In this document: positions 7,791-16,357 of the stretch, in pieces
How positions within the stretch are numbered: the stretch's first letter is position 1
Layout of the letters: each line of letters starts with the position of its first letter
NCBI GenBank assembly: GCA_049515555.1
Contig: JBEKTY010000061.1
Span: 1 to 41,140, forward strand
DNA: 41,140 nt
From: JBEKTY01 sp049515555
Lineage (GTDB): Bacteria; Planctomycetota; Planctomycetia; Pirellulales; Thermoguttaceae
Direction: 5' to 3'
Notes under the pieces: model-generated
What the model saw: the letters and a program-made list of their open reading frames with translations, nothing else
Databases searched by the model: none
Told to the model about the DNA's origin: nothing
Program-made: the position numbers and the translations under genes

Positions 7791-9214
7791 AGGGCCTCGA
7801 TCACACGTTCCATTTCCATCATTCGTGAGCCTTTCACCAGCACCACGTCGCCGGGAAGCATGGCCTGGCCGAGGTACGGCAAGGCATCTTCGACCGTGTC
7901 GCAGGGGATGGCCCGCGAGCGGATCAGCCCCGCGGCCCGGGCCCCCGCCGTGACGTGCCGGGCGAACCGGCCGCAGGCGATCAGCAACTCGGTCCCGCCC
8001 AGCCGGACGATTTCCTTTCCCAGTTGCCAGTGCCGGGCGGTGGCCTGCGGGCCCGGCTCGGCTATGTCGCCCACCACGGCGATCCGCCGACCGGGGGCGT
8101 CGAAATCCCGCAGCAACTCCAGCGCCGCGCGCATTGCCGTGGGATTCGAGTTGCAAGCGTCGTTGATCACCGTCGCCCCGCGGATCTCGGTCACTTCGCA
8201 GCGCATGGGCACGGCCTGGAACGTTTCCAACGCGGCGGCGATCTCCGCCAGGTCGAACCCCATCATCCGCCCCACCGCGACGGCCGACAGGGCGGCGGTC
8301 AGATGGTGGCGGCCCCAGACGGGCACGGAGAACCGCAGCCGTCGCCCCGCCGCGGCGCTGCCGAGGGCGGAATTGCCGGCCGCCCCGTCCGCTCCCGCGC
8401 CGATCGCCACGCAGAACCCCAGCCGCCCGCCCTGGCTCCCCACCTCGATTGCCCGCAGCCCGCACGCCGCACTGCTGCCCACCCACGTGATCGGTGCCCG
8501 GCAGCGCCAGCTCAGGGTGTGCAGACAGGGATCGTCGGCCAACACGGCCTGCCCGCTTTCCGGCAGTGCCGCCAGCAGCTCGGACTTGGCGTCGGCCACC
8601 GCCTCGCGGTTGCCGGACAGCGCCAGGTGGCCCTCGCCGATGGGCGTGATCACGCCCACCTTCGGCGCACACAGATCGGACATGGCGGCGATCTCGCCCC
8701 GCCGGCTGGCCCCCAGCTCCAGTACCGCGTAATCGTCGCCGGGATCGAGCGCCAGCAGGCCGCACGGCACGCCCAGATGGTTGTTGGAACTTCGCGGGCT
8801 GGTCGTCCCCCGCAAGCGGCGCCGCAGCACCGTGTCGATCATCTGGCGGGTCGTCGTCTTGCCCACGCTGCCCGTGACGGCGATCAGCGTGCCGGTGAAC
8901 TGCCGCCGCTTCCACCGCGCCCATTGCTCCAAGGCGAGCTGGGTGTCGTCGACGAGCAAGGCCCAACAGTCTTCGGGCACGTCGATAGGGCTGGCCACGA
9001 CGGCCCCCGGCGCGCCGCGGCGGAAGGCCTCGCCGGCGAAGCTGGCCCCGTCGTGGTTCGCACCCTCCAGGGCCAGGAACACGTCGCCCGCCGCCACCTG
9101 CCGGCTATCGGTGACTATGCGGCCCAACAACGGCACGGCCGTCGCGTCGTGCACCCGGCCTTCAGGCAGCAACTGCCCGCCGACGGTCTGCTGCAGGTCG
9201 CGTAAGGTTTCCAT
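7760..9214 (-). CDS. murF: UDP-N-acetylmuramoyl-tripeptide--D-alanyl-D-alanine ligase
   Basis: A 484-residue Mur ligase that adds D-Ala-D-Ala to the UDP-MurNAc-tripeptide in the cytoplasm, using ATP. Domain 1 (residues 1-105) includes VTDSRQVAAGDVFLALEG. The P-loop VTGSVGKTTT is at 113-122, followed by SNNHLGVP and ELGASRRGEIA. The MurF-type C-terminal signatures are INDACNSNP and LVKGSRMMEMERV. Length is normal. ATG 9214 is preferred over an in-frame TTG two codons upstream. It follows murE by 26 bases on the same strand. The usual neighbours mraY, murD and ftsI are absent, so this is a detached murE-murF pair. Confidence 0.95.
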   Translation of the reverse strand: METLRDLQQTVGGQLLPEGRVHDATAVPLLGRIVTDSRQVAAGDVFLALEGANHDGASFAGEAFRRGAPGAVVASPIDVPEDCWALLVDDTQLALEQWARWKRRQFTGTLIAVTGSVGKTTTRQMIDTVLRRRLRGTTSPRSSNNHLGVPCGLLALDPGDDYAVLELGASRRGEIAAMSDLCAPKVGVITPIGEGHLALSGNREAVADAKSELLAALPESGQAVLADDPCLHTLSWRCRAPITWVGSSAACGLRAIEVGSQGGRLGFCVAIGAGADGAAGNSALGSAAAGRRLRFSVPVWGRHHLTAALSAVAVGRMMGFDLAEIAAALETFQAVPMRCEVTEIRGATVINDACNSNPTAMRAALELLRDFDAPGRRIAVVGDIAEPGPQATARHWQLGKEIVRLGGTELLIACGRFARHVTAGARAAGLIRSRAIPCDTVEDALPYLGQAMLPGDVVLVKGSRMMEMERVIEALKRYPQRRTA

Positions 9215-9240
9215 AATCAACTTGCTGCTTCACGGCCGGC

Positions 9241-10833
9241 TCATTGCGGCCCTTGGACGGCATACAGCCATTGCTCGGCGATCTGGCGATCGTCGACCGG
9301 GAGCGGCTCTTCCGCGGCGCGTGGGCCGCTTTCGCCACCCCGACCCGCAATCAGCAGGCAATCGCCCGGCCTGGCCTGGGCCAGGGCCCAGTGAATGGCC
9401 TCCCGGCGATCGACGATGACCTTGAGACCGGCCGAAGAATAGCTTCCGTACTCATCACGCTCCGCGTGATGCCCTGCCTCTCGCGGAGCGAGAGGAGTAC
9501 GGGAAATGCGGAACTTGTCTTTCGGCGGGTTCTTAGGGGACTGCCGAAAGCCGTCCAGAATGTTTTCGATTTCGATTGCCGCCTGCCGGTCTTCGCCCGC
9601 CGCGGCGTCGCTGGTGACGACGGCCAGATCGGCGGCCGTGGCCACGGTTCGGCCCAGCAGGGCCTGCCGCTGCCGGTCGCGGCTGCGGCCGGCCCCCAAG
9701 ACGCACATCAGCCGGCCGGCTGTTACTTTCCGCAGGGCCTGCAAGCAGCCGGCCAGGGCCGCGGGTGTATCCGCCACGTCCACGAACACGCTAAACGGCT
9801 GGCCGCATTCGATCCGCTCCAGGCGGCCCGGCACGTAGTCCACCGCTTCCAGCCCGGCCGCCGCCACGGTCAGGTCCAGGCCGTAGGTCAGCCCCACGGC
9901 CGCCGCCGTCAGGCAGTTGTATACGTGGTGGATGCCGATCATCCGCGTGCGGACCGGCACGCTCTCGCTGCCCGCCGTCAGCAGGAAGGTCTGCTCGCTG
10001 GGGCACTGCTCCAGCGGCGTAGCCATGATCTCCGCCTGCTTGTGGATGCCCAGCGTCAGGGCCGGCCCCTGGAATCGGCGGAGATAGCCGGCGGCCACCG
10101 GATCGTCGGCGTTGACCACCGCCACGCCCTCCGGCGACAAGTAGTCGAACAACTTCGACTTCGCCCAGCGGTAATCCCGTGTCGCGCGCGGATCGTCCAA
10201 ATGCTCGCGGCCGACGTTAGTCACGCAGGCCACGTCCAAGCGGGCGCCCGCCAGGCGGCGCTCGGCCAAGGCCTGGCGCGAGACCTCGACCGCCGCGTGC
10301 GAACAACCGTTGACTACCATCCGGGCCAGCCAGGCCGCCAGTTGCTCGCACGCCGGCGTGGCCTGCGTGGCCGGTTCCACCACTTCGCCGTCGAAGTAGC
10401 CCAAAGTGCCTAGCAAACCCACCCGATGGCCGCCTTTGGCCAGCACGCTGGCCACCAGGCAGCTCGTCGTGGCCTTGCCGTTGCTGCCCGTCACGCCGAT
10501 CAGCTTCAGGGCGTAGCTTGGATTGCCGGCCAGGGCCTGACAGACGCGGCCGTAGGCGTCGCGGGCATTGCGGACCAGGCACGTCGGCACGCCCAAGGCG
10601 GCCAGCGGCCGCTCGCACAGCAGCGCCGCGGCCCCCCGCCCCACCGCCTCGGCGGCGAACTCATGGCCGTCGCCCTCACCGCCCGGCAGTGCGGCGAACA
10701 GATCGCCCGGCCGCACCCGCCGCCAGTCGCACGTGCACCGGCCGAAGCGAACGTCGTCGGCCCCCCGTAGCTCGCCCTCCGGCAGCAATGCCCGCAGACT
10801 TAGCAGCTCATTGGCGGCGGAACAGACGTGCAC
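9241..10833 (-). CDS. murE: MurE-like Mur ligase with altered signature motifs
   Basis: About 530 residues from GTG 10833, which has GGAGG ten bases upstream; no in-frame ATG fits. It has the MurE three-domain layout: early DWRRVRPGDLFAAL, P-loop GVTGSNGKATT (~113-123), the carbamylated-Lys region WAKSKLFDYL, VYNCLTAAA, VPGRLERI and a C-terminal ligase domain. MurE adds diaminopimelate or lysine to UDP-MurNAc-dipeptide. Several normally invariant residues differ: EVSSHAL is EVSRQAL, DYAHTPDAL is DVADTPAAL, and the diaminopimelate-recognition motif DNPR is replaced by DAAA in VVTSDAAAGED. A 57-bp palindrome adds 19 in-frame residues before the last helix region. Either it is a diverged paralogue with changed substrate use, or it is inactive. 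Pairing with murF favours a role in wall precursor synthesis. Confidence 0.85.
   Translation of the reverse strand: MHVCSAANELLSLRALLPEGELRGADDVRFGRCTCDWRRVRPGDLFAALPGGEGDGHEFAAEAVGRGAAALLCERPLAALGVPTCLVRNARDAYGRVCQALAGNPSYALKLIGVTGSNGKATTSCLVASVLAKGGHRVGLLGTLGYFDGEVVEPATQATPACEQLAAWLARMVVNGCSHAAVEVSRQALAERRLAGARLDVACVTNVGREHLDDPRATRDYRWAKSKLFDYLSPEGVAVVNADDPVAAGYLRRFQGPALTLGIHKQAEIMATPLEQCPSEQTFLLTAGSESVPVRTRMIGIHHVYNCLTAAAVGLTYGLDLTVAAAGLEAVDYVPGRLERIECGQPFSVFVDVADTPAALAGCLQALRKVTAGRLMCVLGAGRSRDRQRQALLGRTVATAADLAVVTSDAAAGEDRQAAIEIENILDGFRQSPKNPPKDKFRISRTPLAPREAGHHAERDEYGSYSSAGLKVIVDRREAIHWALAQARPGDCLLIAGRGGESGPRAAEEPLPVDDRQIAEQWLYAVQGPQ
9446..9502. repeat. 57-bp palindrome inserted in frame in murE
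   Basis: Outer arms ccgtactc/gagtacgg enclose two hairpins, catcacgctccgcgtgatg and cctctcgcggagcgagagg. The length is 19 codons, so the murE frame is preserved. It encodes RTPLAPREAGHHAERDEYG between conserved parts of the C-terminal domain. Confidence 0.85.
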
Positions 10834-11284
10834 GGCCCAAGGCCTCCATGCCCGGGGGCAGAAAAGGATCAAAACCGCGTAGCTCGCCGGCGAACCGGGC
10901 GGTTCGCCGCCGCCGGTTCATCGTGAGGGGCGGATTGTCTGAAGTTCCGCCCCCCGCGTCAAGGCGGAATTCGGCGGACGAAGCCCCCAGTATGGTAGGG
11001 GTCGCGTGGGACGGCAATCTGATGATCCCCCAGCGATACTCTGACAGGCTCGGTTAAGCGGTATCAAGGCAAGGGGGTGGCCGGCAGCAACTCCTCCGCC
11101 AGGATCGTATCAACGGCGGCGATCCGGCCGCGGTTAGAGCTGGGCGTTGCGTCGAAAATTCAAGATACCATACAGAATTACTGGGCACGGGGTTGAGTTA
11201 CGTATGCTGTCCCCGGAACCCACAGGTTAGGTTATCCTCCTTTTCCAAGCATCGTGGCGCAAGACTTACCCCTTTTCTTCGCCC
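10834..11284. other. Gene-free region upstream of murE
   Basis: The first part is the murE leader. A hairpin ggggcgga-N10-tccgcccc lies near 10925-10953 without a T-run. Beyond it the sequence is not obviously coding in any frame. The base composition drops in GC towards 11300, where the foreign-looking patch begins. Confidence 0.5.
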
Positions 11285-11626
11285 TCAACGTGTGATCCGG
11301 TCAAACTCATCTAGGCTCCGATCATTCTGTTCCCAGAATTCAGAGTTCTTTGGGATTCCAAGCGCACTAATGAAAGTGAAGATTAGAAAAAGCAACAGGA
11401 GGATTAAACCAACCCATTCTCCGAAACTTAGTTTTTTGGACTTCTTTGGCGGATACTTCCGTGCGTGTTCTTCCGCCGTTATTAGGCCGAGTCGAACGGA
11501 TATCGGAGATGCAGCGGCCTTCCTTCCCTTTGGGGTCTCCAGACATTTTTGGCATACATCGCCAAAATATCGTACACGACGTTCTTTGCAGACCGAACAC
11601 GGTAGCGGCTCATCTAAGTTGCCCAT
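11285..11626 (-). CDS. Small zinc-ribbon membrane protein
   Basis: A 113-residue protein. The start at 11626 is preferred because AAAGGA lies upstream. The N-terminus carries a zinc-ribbon-like pair of CxxC knuckles (CSVCKERRVRYFGDVCQKC), followed by a basic stretch (KYPPKKSKK). Next is one strong transmembrane helix (WVGLILLLLFLIFTFISAL) and a short charged tail. The topology suggests a cytoplasmic zinc ribbon anchored to the membrane. It is last in a minus-strand run after the broken gene and the PglZ-like fragment. GC is lower and codon use is less biased than in neighbours, consistent with acquisition. No family name is offered. Confidence 0.65.
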   Translation of the reverse strand: MGNLDEPLPCSVCKERRVRYFGDVCQKCLETPKGRKAAASPISVRLGLITAEEHARKYPPKKSKKLSFGEWVGLILLLLFLIFTFISALGIPKNSEFWEQNDRSLDEFDRITR

Positions 11627-11655
11627 GCTTCGGTCCTTTCTGCAAATGAAGAAGG

Positions 11656-11820
11656 CTACTGACCAATAACCTGATCCAGCCGCAAGGCGTTCGCTTTCCG
11701 CAGGCAGACGAACGGTGGGGAGTTGATGAACCCCCGCTCGGGACCGTTCCAAAACACGATCCGACGGCCTCCCTCGTCGAACAAGAGCGCTAGGGCGGCG
11801 CCGATCTGCTTGATGTGCAT
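11656..11820 (-). pseudogene. PglZ-like N-terminal fragment (54 codons)
   Basis: The 54-codon frame starts at ATG 11820, which overlaps the stop of the upstream frame as TAATG, and ends at TAG 11656. It reads MHIKQIGAALALLFDEGG, then RRIVFWNGPERGF and LRLDQVIGQ. This resembles the start of BREX PglZ alkaline-phosphatase-fold proteins, where an IVFWxDPExEF block and a following LRLDxV block are characteristic. The Asp of that block is Gly here, and the protein stops where PglZ would continue for hundreds of residues. I read it as the truncated end of a lost pglZ. An independent small gene coupled to its neighbour is the alternative. Confidence 0.5.
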
Positions 11821-12771
11821 TATTCCTCACCACCCTGGGGCCACTCACAATGCAATTGCCTGGACGCCCAATCAGTGGCAACCTGGCCGAACTCGACTTG
11901 CGGCAGGATCGTCGGGTCGAAGGGCCTGGCCGGATTCGGGTGTAGGACGCCAATGACTGGCCGATCCTTCAAGGCAAGCCCACACAGGAGCAGGCCGGAG
12001 ATTGAACTGCGGGCATACAAAATCTCCTCGGTTTTATCCGGGCATAGGAATGCGGCTGAGTACAACTCCGTAGTCTGGTGCGTGTCTCCGACTTTCTCTC
12101 CGGTCTGCGCGTTGACGTGCCAGCCAATCTTCGCCTCTCCCGTCAGGACCCAGTTGAGGATGGGTTTTTGGAAGCTCGACATTGCTGCAACGCTGTGGAA
12201 CGTGCCGATTGCCACGAGGGCGGGGGCATCAAGGTCCTTAGACTGCGCGGCTTTTCCTCGACACTTTGCGAAGATAGCGTCGTTCAGCGGGTGAAATAAA
12301 GAGAATCCGTCCGGGCCATTGGGAATTCCTGTCTTCTCTGTGGCGACAGCGATCGGAATGCAAGTCACCTCGACATAGAACTTGTTGGCACCTGCCTGGC
12401 AGAAAAATCGGGCCGCGAAGTGGCTCCATTGAGGTCTTCGTTCGGTTCCACGCCGATGCCGTAGCCCTGCAAGAGCTGCCGAACCCTGGCCTCCGCAAAG
12501 GCCGATTCTTCGTCCGCGTTCAAGAGCTTCTCCCAGTTCTTGGCGTATCGCGGGTCAAACGCCGACAACCACCGCCGATGCTCGTCGGTAAGCGCGTCGA
12601 AGAATGGGTTGGGCCGCAACGAAGTCGCCAGGCGTAGCCCTCGCACTGCTTGACCGACAGGTACAGGACGGCCTCCGGCCTCTGCCGATAGGCTATGAAG
12701 GTCGGCATGTCGCTCTTGCGGTGGGCGATCCTGCCGTTTCTTGACACGTTCTGATCGTGCGCAACACTCAT
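11820..12771 (-). pseudogene. Frameshifted nuclease-like gene (PD-(D/E)xK type suspected)
   Basis: Three frames join into one ~317-residue protein. The first part (from about 12771) reads MSVAHDQNVSRNGRIAH to VKQCEGYAWRL. The second (to about 12395) contains FFDALTDEHRRWLSAFDP and FAEARVRQLLQGYGIG. The third (to 11820) contains KFYVEVTCIPIAVATEK and PALVAIGTFHSVAA. The second junction lies in a T5 run: restoring one T gives RPDFFCQAGANKFYVEVT. The first, near 12610-12640, also needs one extra base. PDF followed by VEVT and a later Lys-rich RGKAAQSK resembles a PD-(D/E)xK nuclease core with Thr replacing Lys. It is probably decayed; base-calling errors in homopolymers are the alternative. Confidence 0.5.
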
Positions 12772-13124
12772 AAATTTGACGCGCACGCCTATCACTGTCA
12801 AGAGCTCGTGGCAACTGAGCCGTTCCGGCGCCACACGACTAACTCGCGTTTTCCCCATGTACATGGGGGTGAACCATGTTTAGGCATTTAGCCCGCTACC
12901 GCCCGCGAAGATGGGGGGCCCACCTCTGGCGACACGAGCGTCACGTAAATGAACCTGGCGACTGAGGGCGTGCCTGCTGAAATACCATGATCGAGGATGC
13001 GATCGTGGGTATGGCAGGTGGCATTCCCAAGAAGAAATGGTATTCTGGCCGTGGCGTGACTGATCGACGCAGAATCGCGATCAGCGTACTCGGCCGCTCG
13101 GGACGTCCGAGAAAGAGAATTGGC
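12772..13124. other. Divergent intergenic region with a hairpin
   Basis: The region separates the broken minus-strand gene from the DUF3800 gene. An imperfect inverted repeat (ataccatgatcg / cgatcgtgggtat) lies near 12982-13015, and a second ataccat/atggtatt pair spans 12982-13044. In-frame codons upstream of the DUF3800 ATG cross this structure and are probably not translated. Confidence 0.45.
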
Positions 13125-13961
13125 ATGTCGCTCGAATACGTAGTTTACACCGACGAGTCGGAGAAGAGAGGAAAGTTCTACTCGAACTTCTACGGGGGCG
13201 TGCTCGTGCGTTCGCCCGACCTACAGCCGGTTATCGACCGACTCGAGCAACACAAGATCAGGTTTAACCTGTACCGGGAAGTGAAATGGCAAAAAGTCAC
13301 GGAGAATTATCTGGAGAAGTACAAGGCCCTGATGGATGGGTTCTTCGACGAGGTGGCAACCGGACGGGCCAAGGTGCGCGTGATGTTCACTCAGAACCAA
13401 TTCATCCCCACTCGCTTGTCGCCCGACCAGCGCCGAGCCGGATACCACCTGCTATACTACCAGTTTATCAAGCACGCGTTCAGACTACGGTTCGCAGGCA
13501 TTGCCGGCCAGGAGATCCGGGTACGGTTGAACATGGACCAATTGCCTGACAACCGTGAGCAGAACGCCCAGTTCAAAGCGTACCTCCTGGGGCTGAACAG
13601 CAACACGAGCTTCCGCGGTGCGGGTATCCGTTTTCGCGCTGACCAGATCGCCGAGGTGCAGTCACACGATCACGTCCTGCTGCAATGTCTCGACGTGGTG
13701 CTGGGCGCGATGGCGTTCCGGCTGAACGACAGGCACAAGGAGAGGCCGCCCGGCCAGCATCGTCGTGGCAAGCGGACGATCGCCAAAGAAAGGCTCTACA
13801 AGCACATTCGTTCGCGGATCTGCCAGCTTTACCCGAACTTCAACATAGGCGAGACCACCGGCAAGCGTGGCGACTGGTCGAACCTGTGGGTTCACCCGTA
13901 CCGCCATTGGAAGTTCGTTCCGGCAGAACACGAAATCGATCCGACCAAGACAAAAAAATAA
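13125..13961 (+). CDS. DUF3800-family protein
   Basis: A 278-residue protein, starting at MSLEYVVYTDESE so that the family's N-terminal acidic motif (YTDES, Asp10-Glu11) stands close to the start as usual. Other conserved features are the early strand FYSNFYGGVLV, an EVKWQKV block (~55), the LLYYQFIKHAF helix, RLNMDQLPD, and a late HVLLQCLDVVLGAMAFRLND segment. DUF3800 proteins have an RNase H-like fold with acidic residues placed like a nuclease active site. They often occur with mobile or defence genes, but the biochemical role is not settled. It is divergent from the broken nuclease-like gene, and no other gene is coupled to it. Confidence 0.8.
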   Translation: MSLEYVVYTDESEKRGKFYSNFYGGVLVRSPDLQPVIDRLEQHKIRFNLYREVKWQKVTENYLEKYKALMDGFFDEVATGRAKVRVMFTQNQFIPTRLSPDQRRAGYHLLYYQFIKHAFRLRFAGIAGQEIRVRLNMDQLPDNREQNAQFKAYLLGLNSNTSFRGAGIRFRADQIAEVQSHDHVLLQCLDVVLGAMAFRLNDRHKERPPGQHRRGKRTIAKERLYKHIRSRICQLYPNFNIGETTGKRGDWSNLWVHPYRHWKFVPAEHEIDPTKTKK

Positions 13962-14893
13962 CCCCGTGCTCTCTATGCCTTGCGGCGTGGCCCAAGTGGA
14001 ACTTGGGCCTTCGGGAGCGACAGGGTTCTATCGAATTATCGGCCGGCGAGAAGAAAATGTCAATCCGATTTTCGCAATCCATGGCGGTAAATCGAGAAGC
14101 GATACCAACTTACGCCAATCGCATCCCCTCACGCCAGGGGGCCGCGGGAGTTCACGACACATGTCGCCAATAGTGGCCGCGTCCCGGCTCCAAGCCCTGG
14201 CCCACCTTCGCGGCCCACACGCTGGTTTACGTGATTGTGCCCCGACTGCCGCGAGAACTGGGACGGCCCCCCGATGTTGGGCCGGTTCCCGCCTCAAAAG
14301 ATGTTCAAGAACCGGCTTGAAGCTGGCAGGCAAGTATGATACGATACACTTGTATACTATAGAGCGGAGGGGCCGAATTCCGTTCTCCGCGCCTCCGCGT
14401 GAAACCAAATACTTGGGGTCACGCGGAGGCGCGGAGACGCGGAGGGGGAAGGTTAAGGGAGGAGGGATGAAGGCGAAGGGCAGAAGGGTGAAGGCGGAAG
14501 GAGAAAGGCGGAGGCTGCCCGGGCTGCGGAAACCCCGCCTGTGGGGCGACCGGCCTTGCAATTTTGGGCAAAAAAGCGTCCAAGTCGAACACGTACCTCG
14601 AAAGGCGTATAATTTTACGTTCGCCGGCCGAATCGCTAATGCAAGCCGGAACACGGGTTACAGACTTGTCGATCAACGTAAGTTTCGAGCAGGGTACGGA
14701 GGTGTTCGACGAGTGAAGGGATTAGGGACGAGGGTCGAGGGTCGAGTAGCAGCTTTCATTTTGCAATTTGCATTTTTCATTTTGCAATTTGCCTTCCGCC
14801 TTCCCAAAATCCTTGAAGACCGCCGCGCATCGCGGTAAAATCGGGCCTTTCTGACCACCCGAGCGGCCTGCAACAAGAGAGGCGGATTGCGGC
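13962..14893. other. Gene-free 0.9-kb region
   Basis: No convincing gene is visible. The region holds the palindrome at 14385-14436, a purine-rich low-complexity stretch (~14437-14515, gaagg units), and a short near-tandem cattttgcaatttg repeat (~14757-14795). An AT-rich patch, gatacacttgtatactata, lies near 14344-14362 and might be a promoter. Confidence 0.55.
14385..14436. repeat. Palindrome ctccgcgcctccgcgt
   Basis: ctccgcgcctccgcgt and acgcggaggcgcggag are perfect inverted arms of 16 bp around a 20-bp loop. Confidence 0.85.
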
Positions 14894-16210
14894 ATGTACG
14901 CTGGATACACAAAGCCCCGCGTGTTCATGGTTCTCCTGCTGGGCCTGGTTGTCTTGCCCGCTGGGCGTGGGGCGGGGGCGGAGCCCGCCTGGCCGCCCGC
15001 TAAGCCGGAAGCCATCCGCAAGTGGCAGGAAATGCGCTTCGGCATGTTCATCCACTGGGGGCCCGTGAGCCTCAAGGGCACCGAGATCGGCTGGTCGCGC
15101 GGCGCGGAGGTACCCATCGAGGAGTACGACAACCTCTACAAGCACTTCAACCCCACGAAGTTCAATGCCGAGGCGTGGGTGAGCATCGCCAAGGCGGCGG
15201 GCATGAAGTACATCGTGATCACCAGCAAGCACCACGACGGATTCTGCCTGTGGGACACCAAGCAGACCGACTACAACATCATGAACTCGGCCCTGGGCCG
15301 CGACGTGCTCAAAGAACTGGCCGCCGCCTGCCGGAAGCAGGGCATCGCCTTCGCCACGTACTACTCGGTCACCGATTGGCATCATCCGGCCCACCCGCTG
15401 GGCAGCCCCGGCGGCCAGACCAGGAAGCCCCATCCGGATATCGAGGCCTACACGACCTATCTGAAGAATCAGGTGGGCGAGCTGATCCGGAACTACGGCC
15501 CGCTGGCGGTAATGTGGTTCGACGTGCCGCAGGCCTTCGACGCCCGGCGCGGGGCCGACCTGATCGCCTACGTTCGCTCGCTGCAGCCGGACATCATCGT
15601 CAACAACCGCTCGGGCGCGGGGGGCGACTACGACACGCCCGAGCAGCAGATCGGCCGGTTCCAGAACCACCGCCCCTGGGAAACCTGCATGACCATCTGC
15701 CAGCAGTGGGCCTGGAAGCCCGGCGACCAGATGAAGAGCCTGCAAGAATGCCTGCAAACCCTCATCACCTGCGCCGGCGGCGACGGCAATTTGTTGTTCA
15801 ACGTGGGCCCCATGCCCAGCGGCGAGATCGAGCCGCGGCAGGTCGCGCGTCTTAAGGAAATGGGGGCCTGGCTGAGCCGCTACGGCGAGAGCATTTACGG
15901 CACCCGCGGCGGGCCGTTCCTGCCCGGCAAAGGCCTGGTGAGCACCCGCCGGGGCCAGCGGATCTACGTCCACGTCCTGCGCTGGCAGGAAGAGCCGCTC
16001 TGCCTGCCGGGCATCCCAAAGAAGATCGTCCAAGCCACGGTGCTGACGGGCGGAAGCGCCACGCTGAAACAAGACGCCCAGGGGATTACCATTTCGGTTC
16101 CCGCGGCCCACCGCCAGCAGATCGACACGATCGTTTGCCTGGAGCTGGACGGGCCGGCCGAGGAGATTGCGCCGATCGCGCTTGAGCCGGGGCCGCCCGC
16201 ACCACGGTAG
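14894..16210 (+). CDS. Secreted alpha-L-fucosidase, glycoside hydrolase family 29
   Basis: A 438-residue protein with a signal peptide (FMVLLLGLVVLPAGRGAGA), so it acts outside the cytoplasm by removing alpha-L-fucose from glycans with retention. The GH29 blocks appear in order: WQEMRFGMFIHWGPVSL (~44-60), YIVITSKHHDGFCLWDT (~106-122), YYSVTDWHHP, then LAVMWFD with the presumed nucleophile Asp210. GDGNLLFNVGPMPSGEIEP and a small C-terminal beta region follow. The catalytic domain has normal length and there is no carbohydrate-binding module. The GAGAGGCGG stretch ahead of the ATG could serve as ribosome binding site. It stands alone on the plus strand, followed by a REP. Its substrate could be a fucosylated algal or animal glycan. 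Confidence 0.93.
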   Translation: MYAGYTKPRVFMVLLLGLVVLPAGRGAGAEPAWPPAKPEAIRKWQEMRFGMFIHWGPVSLKGTEIGWSRGAEVPIEEYDNLYKHFNPTKFNAEAWVSIAKAAGMKYIVITSKHHDGFCLWDTKQTDYNIMNSALGRDVLKELAAACRKQGIAFATYYSVTDWHHPAHPLGSPGGQTRKPHPDIEAYTTYLKNQVGELIRNYGPLAVMWFDVPQAFDARRGADLIAYVRSLQPDIIVNNRSGAGGDYDTPEQQIGRFQNHRPWETCMTICQQWAWKPGDQMKSLQECLQTLITCAGGDGNLLFNVGPMPSGEIEPRQVARLKEMGAWLSRYGESIYGTRGGPFLPGKGLVSTRRGQRIYVHVLRWQEEPLCLPGIPKKIVQATVLTGGSATLKQDAQGITISVPAAHRQQIDTIVCLELDGPAEEIAPIALEPGPPAPR

Positions 16211-16248
16211 GAGGGGAATTAGCGGGGCGGGTACGCCCCGAGTCTGAA

Positions 16249-16303
16249 TGTAGCCGGCACACGCCGTGTGCCGGAGTTCCGCACACGGCGTGTGCGGACT
16301 ACA
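16249..16303. repeat. REP, CGGCACAC family (copy b)
   Basis: tgtag and ctaca ends enclose two palindromes, ccggcacacgccgtgtgccgg and ccgcacacggcgtgtgcgg. It lies between the fucosidase and the MDR dehydrogenase gene. Confidence 0.88.
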
Positions 16304-16357
16304 TTGAAACACAGAGCCCGTTTTCCCGAGATCAATTTACACCGGTAGTTCACCATA

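Noticed and set aside
10925..10953. Intrinsic terminator upstream of murE
   Set aside because: The hairpin is clear but no T-run follows on either strand, and no gene ends there.
11193..11669. 158-codon plus-strand frame opposite the zinc-ribbon gene
   Set aside because: The minus strand has zinc knuckles, a transmembrane helix and a good ribosome binding site; the plus frame is its shadow.
12380..12400. Programmed frameshift in the nuclease-like gene
   Set aside because: A T5 run is present, but there is a second frameshift further upstream and no stimulatory structure was recognised; decay or base-calling error is simpler.
14028..14654. 208-codon minus-strand frame in the gap before the fucosidase
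   Set aside because: It crosses a palindrome and purine-rich low complexity, and has no recognisable domain or ribosome binding site.
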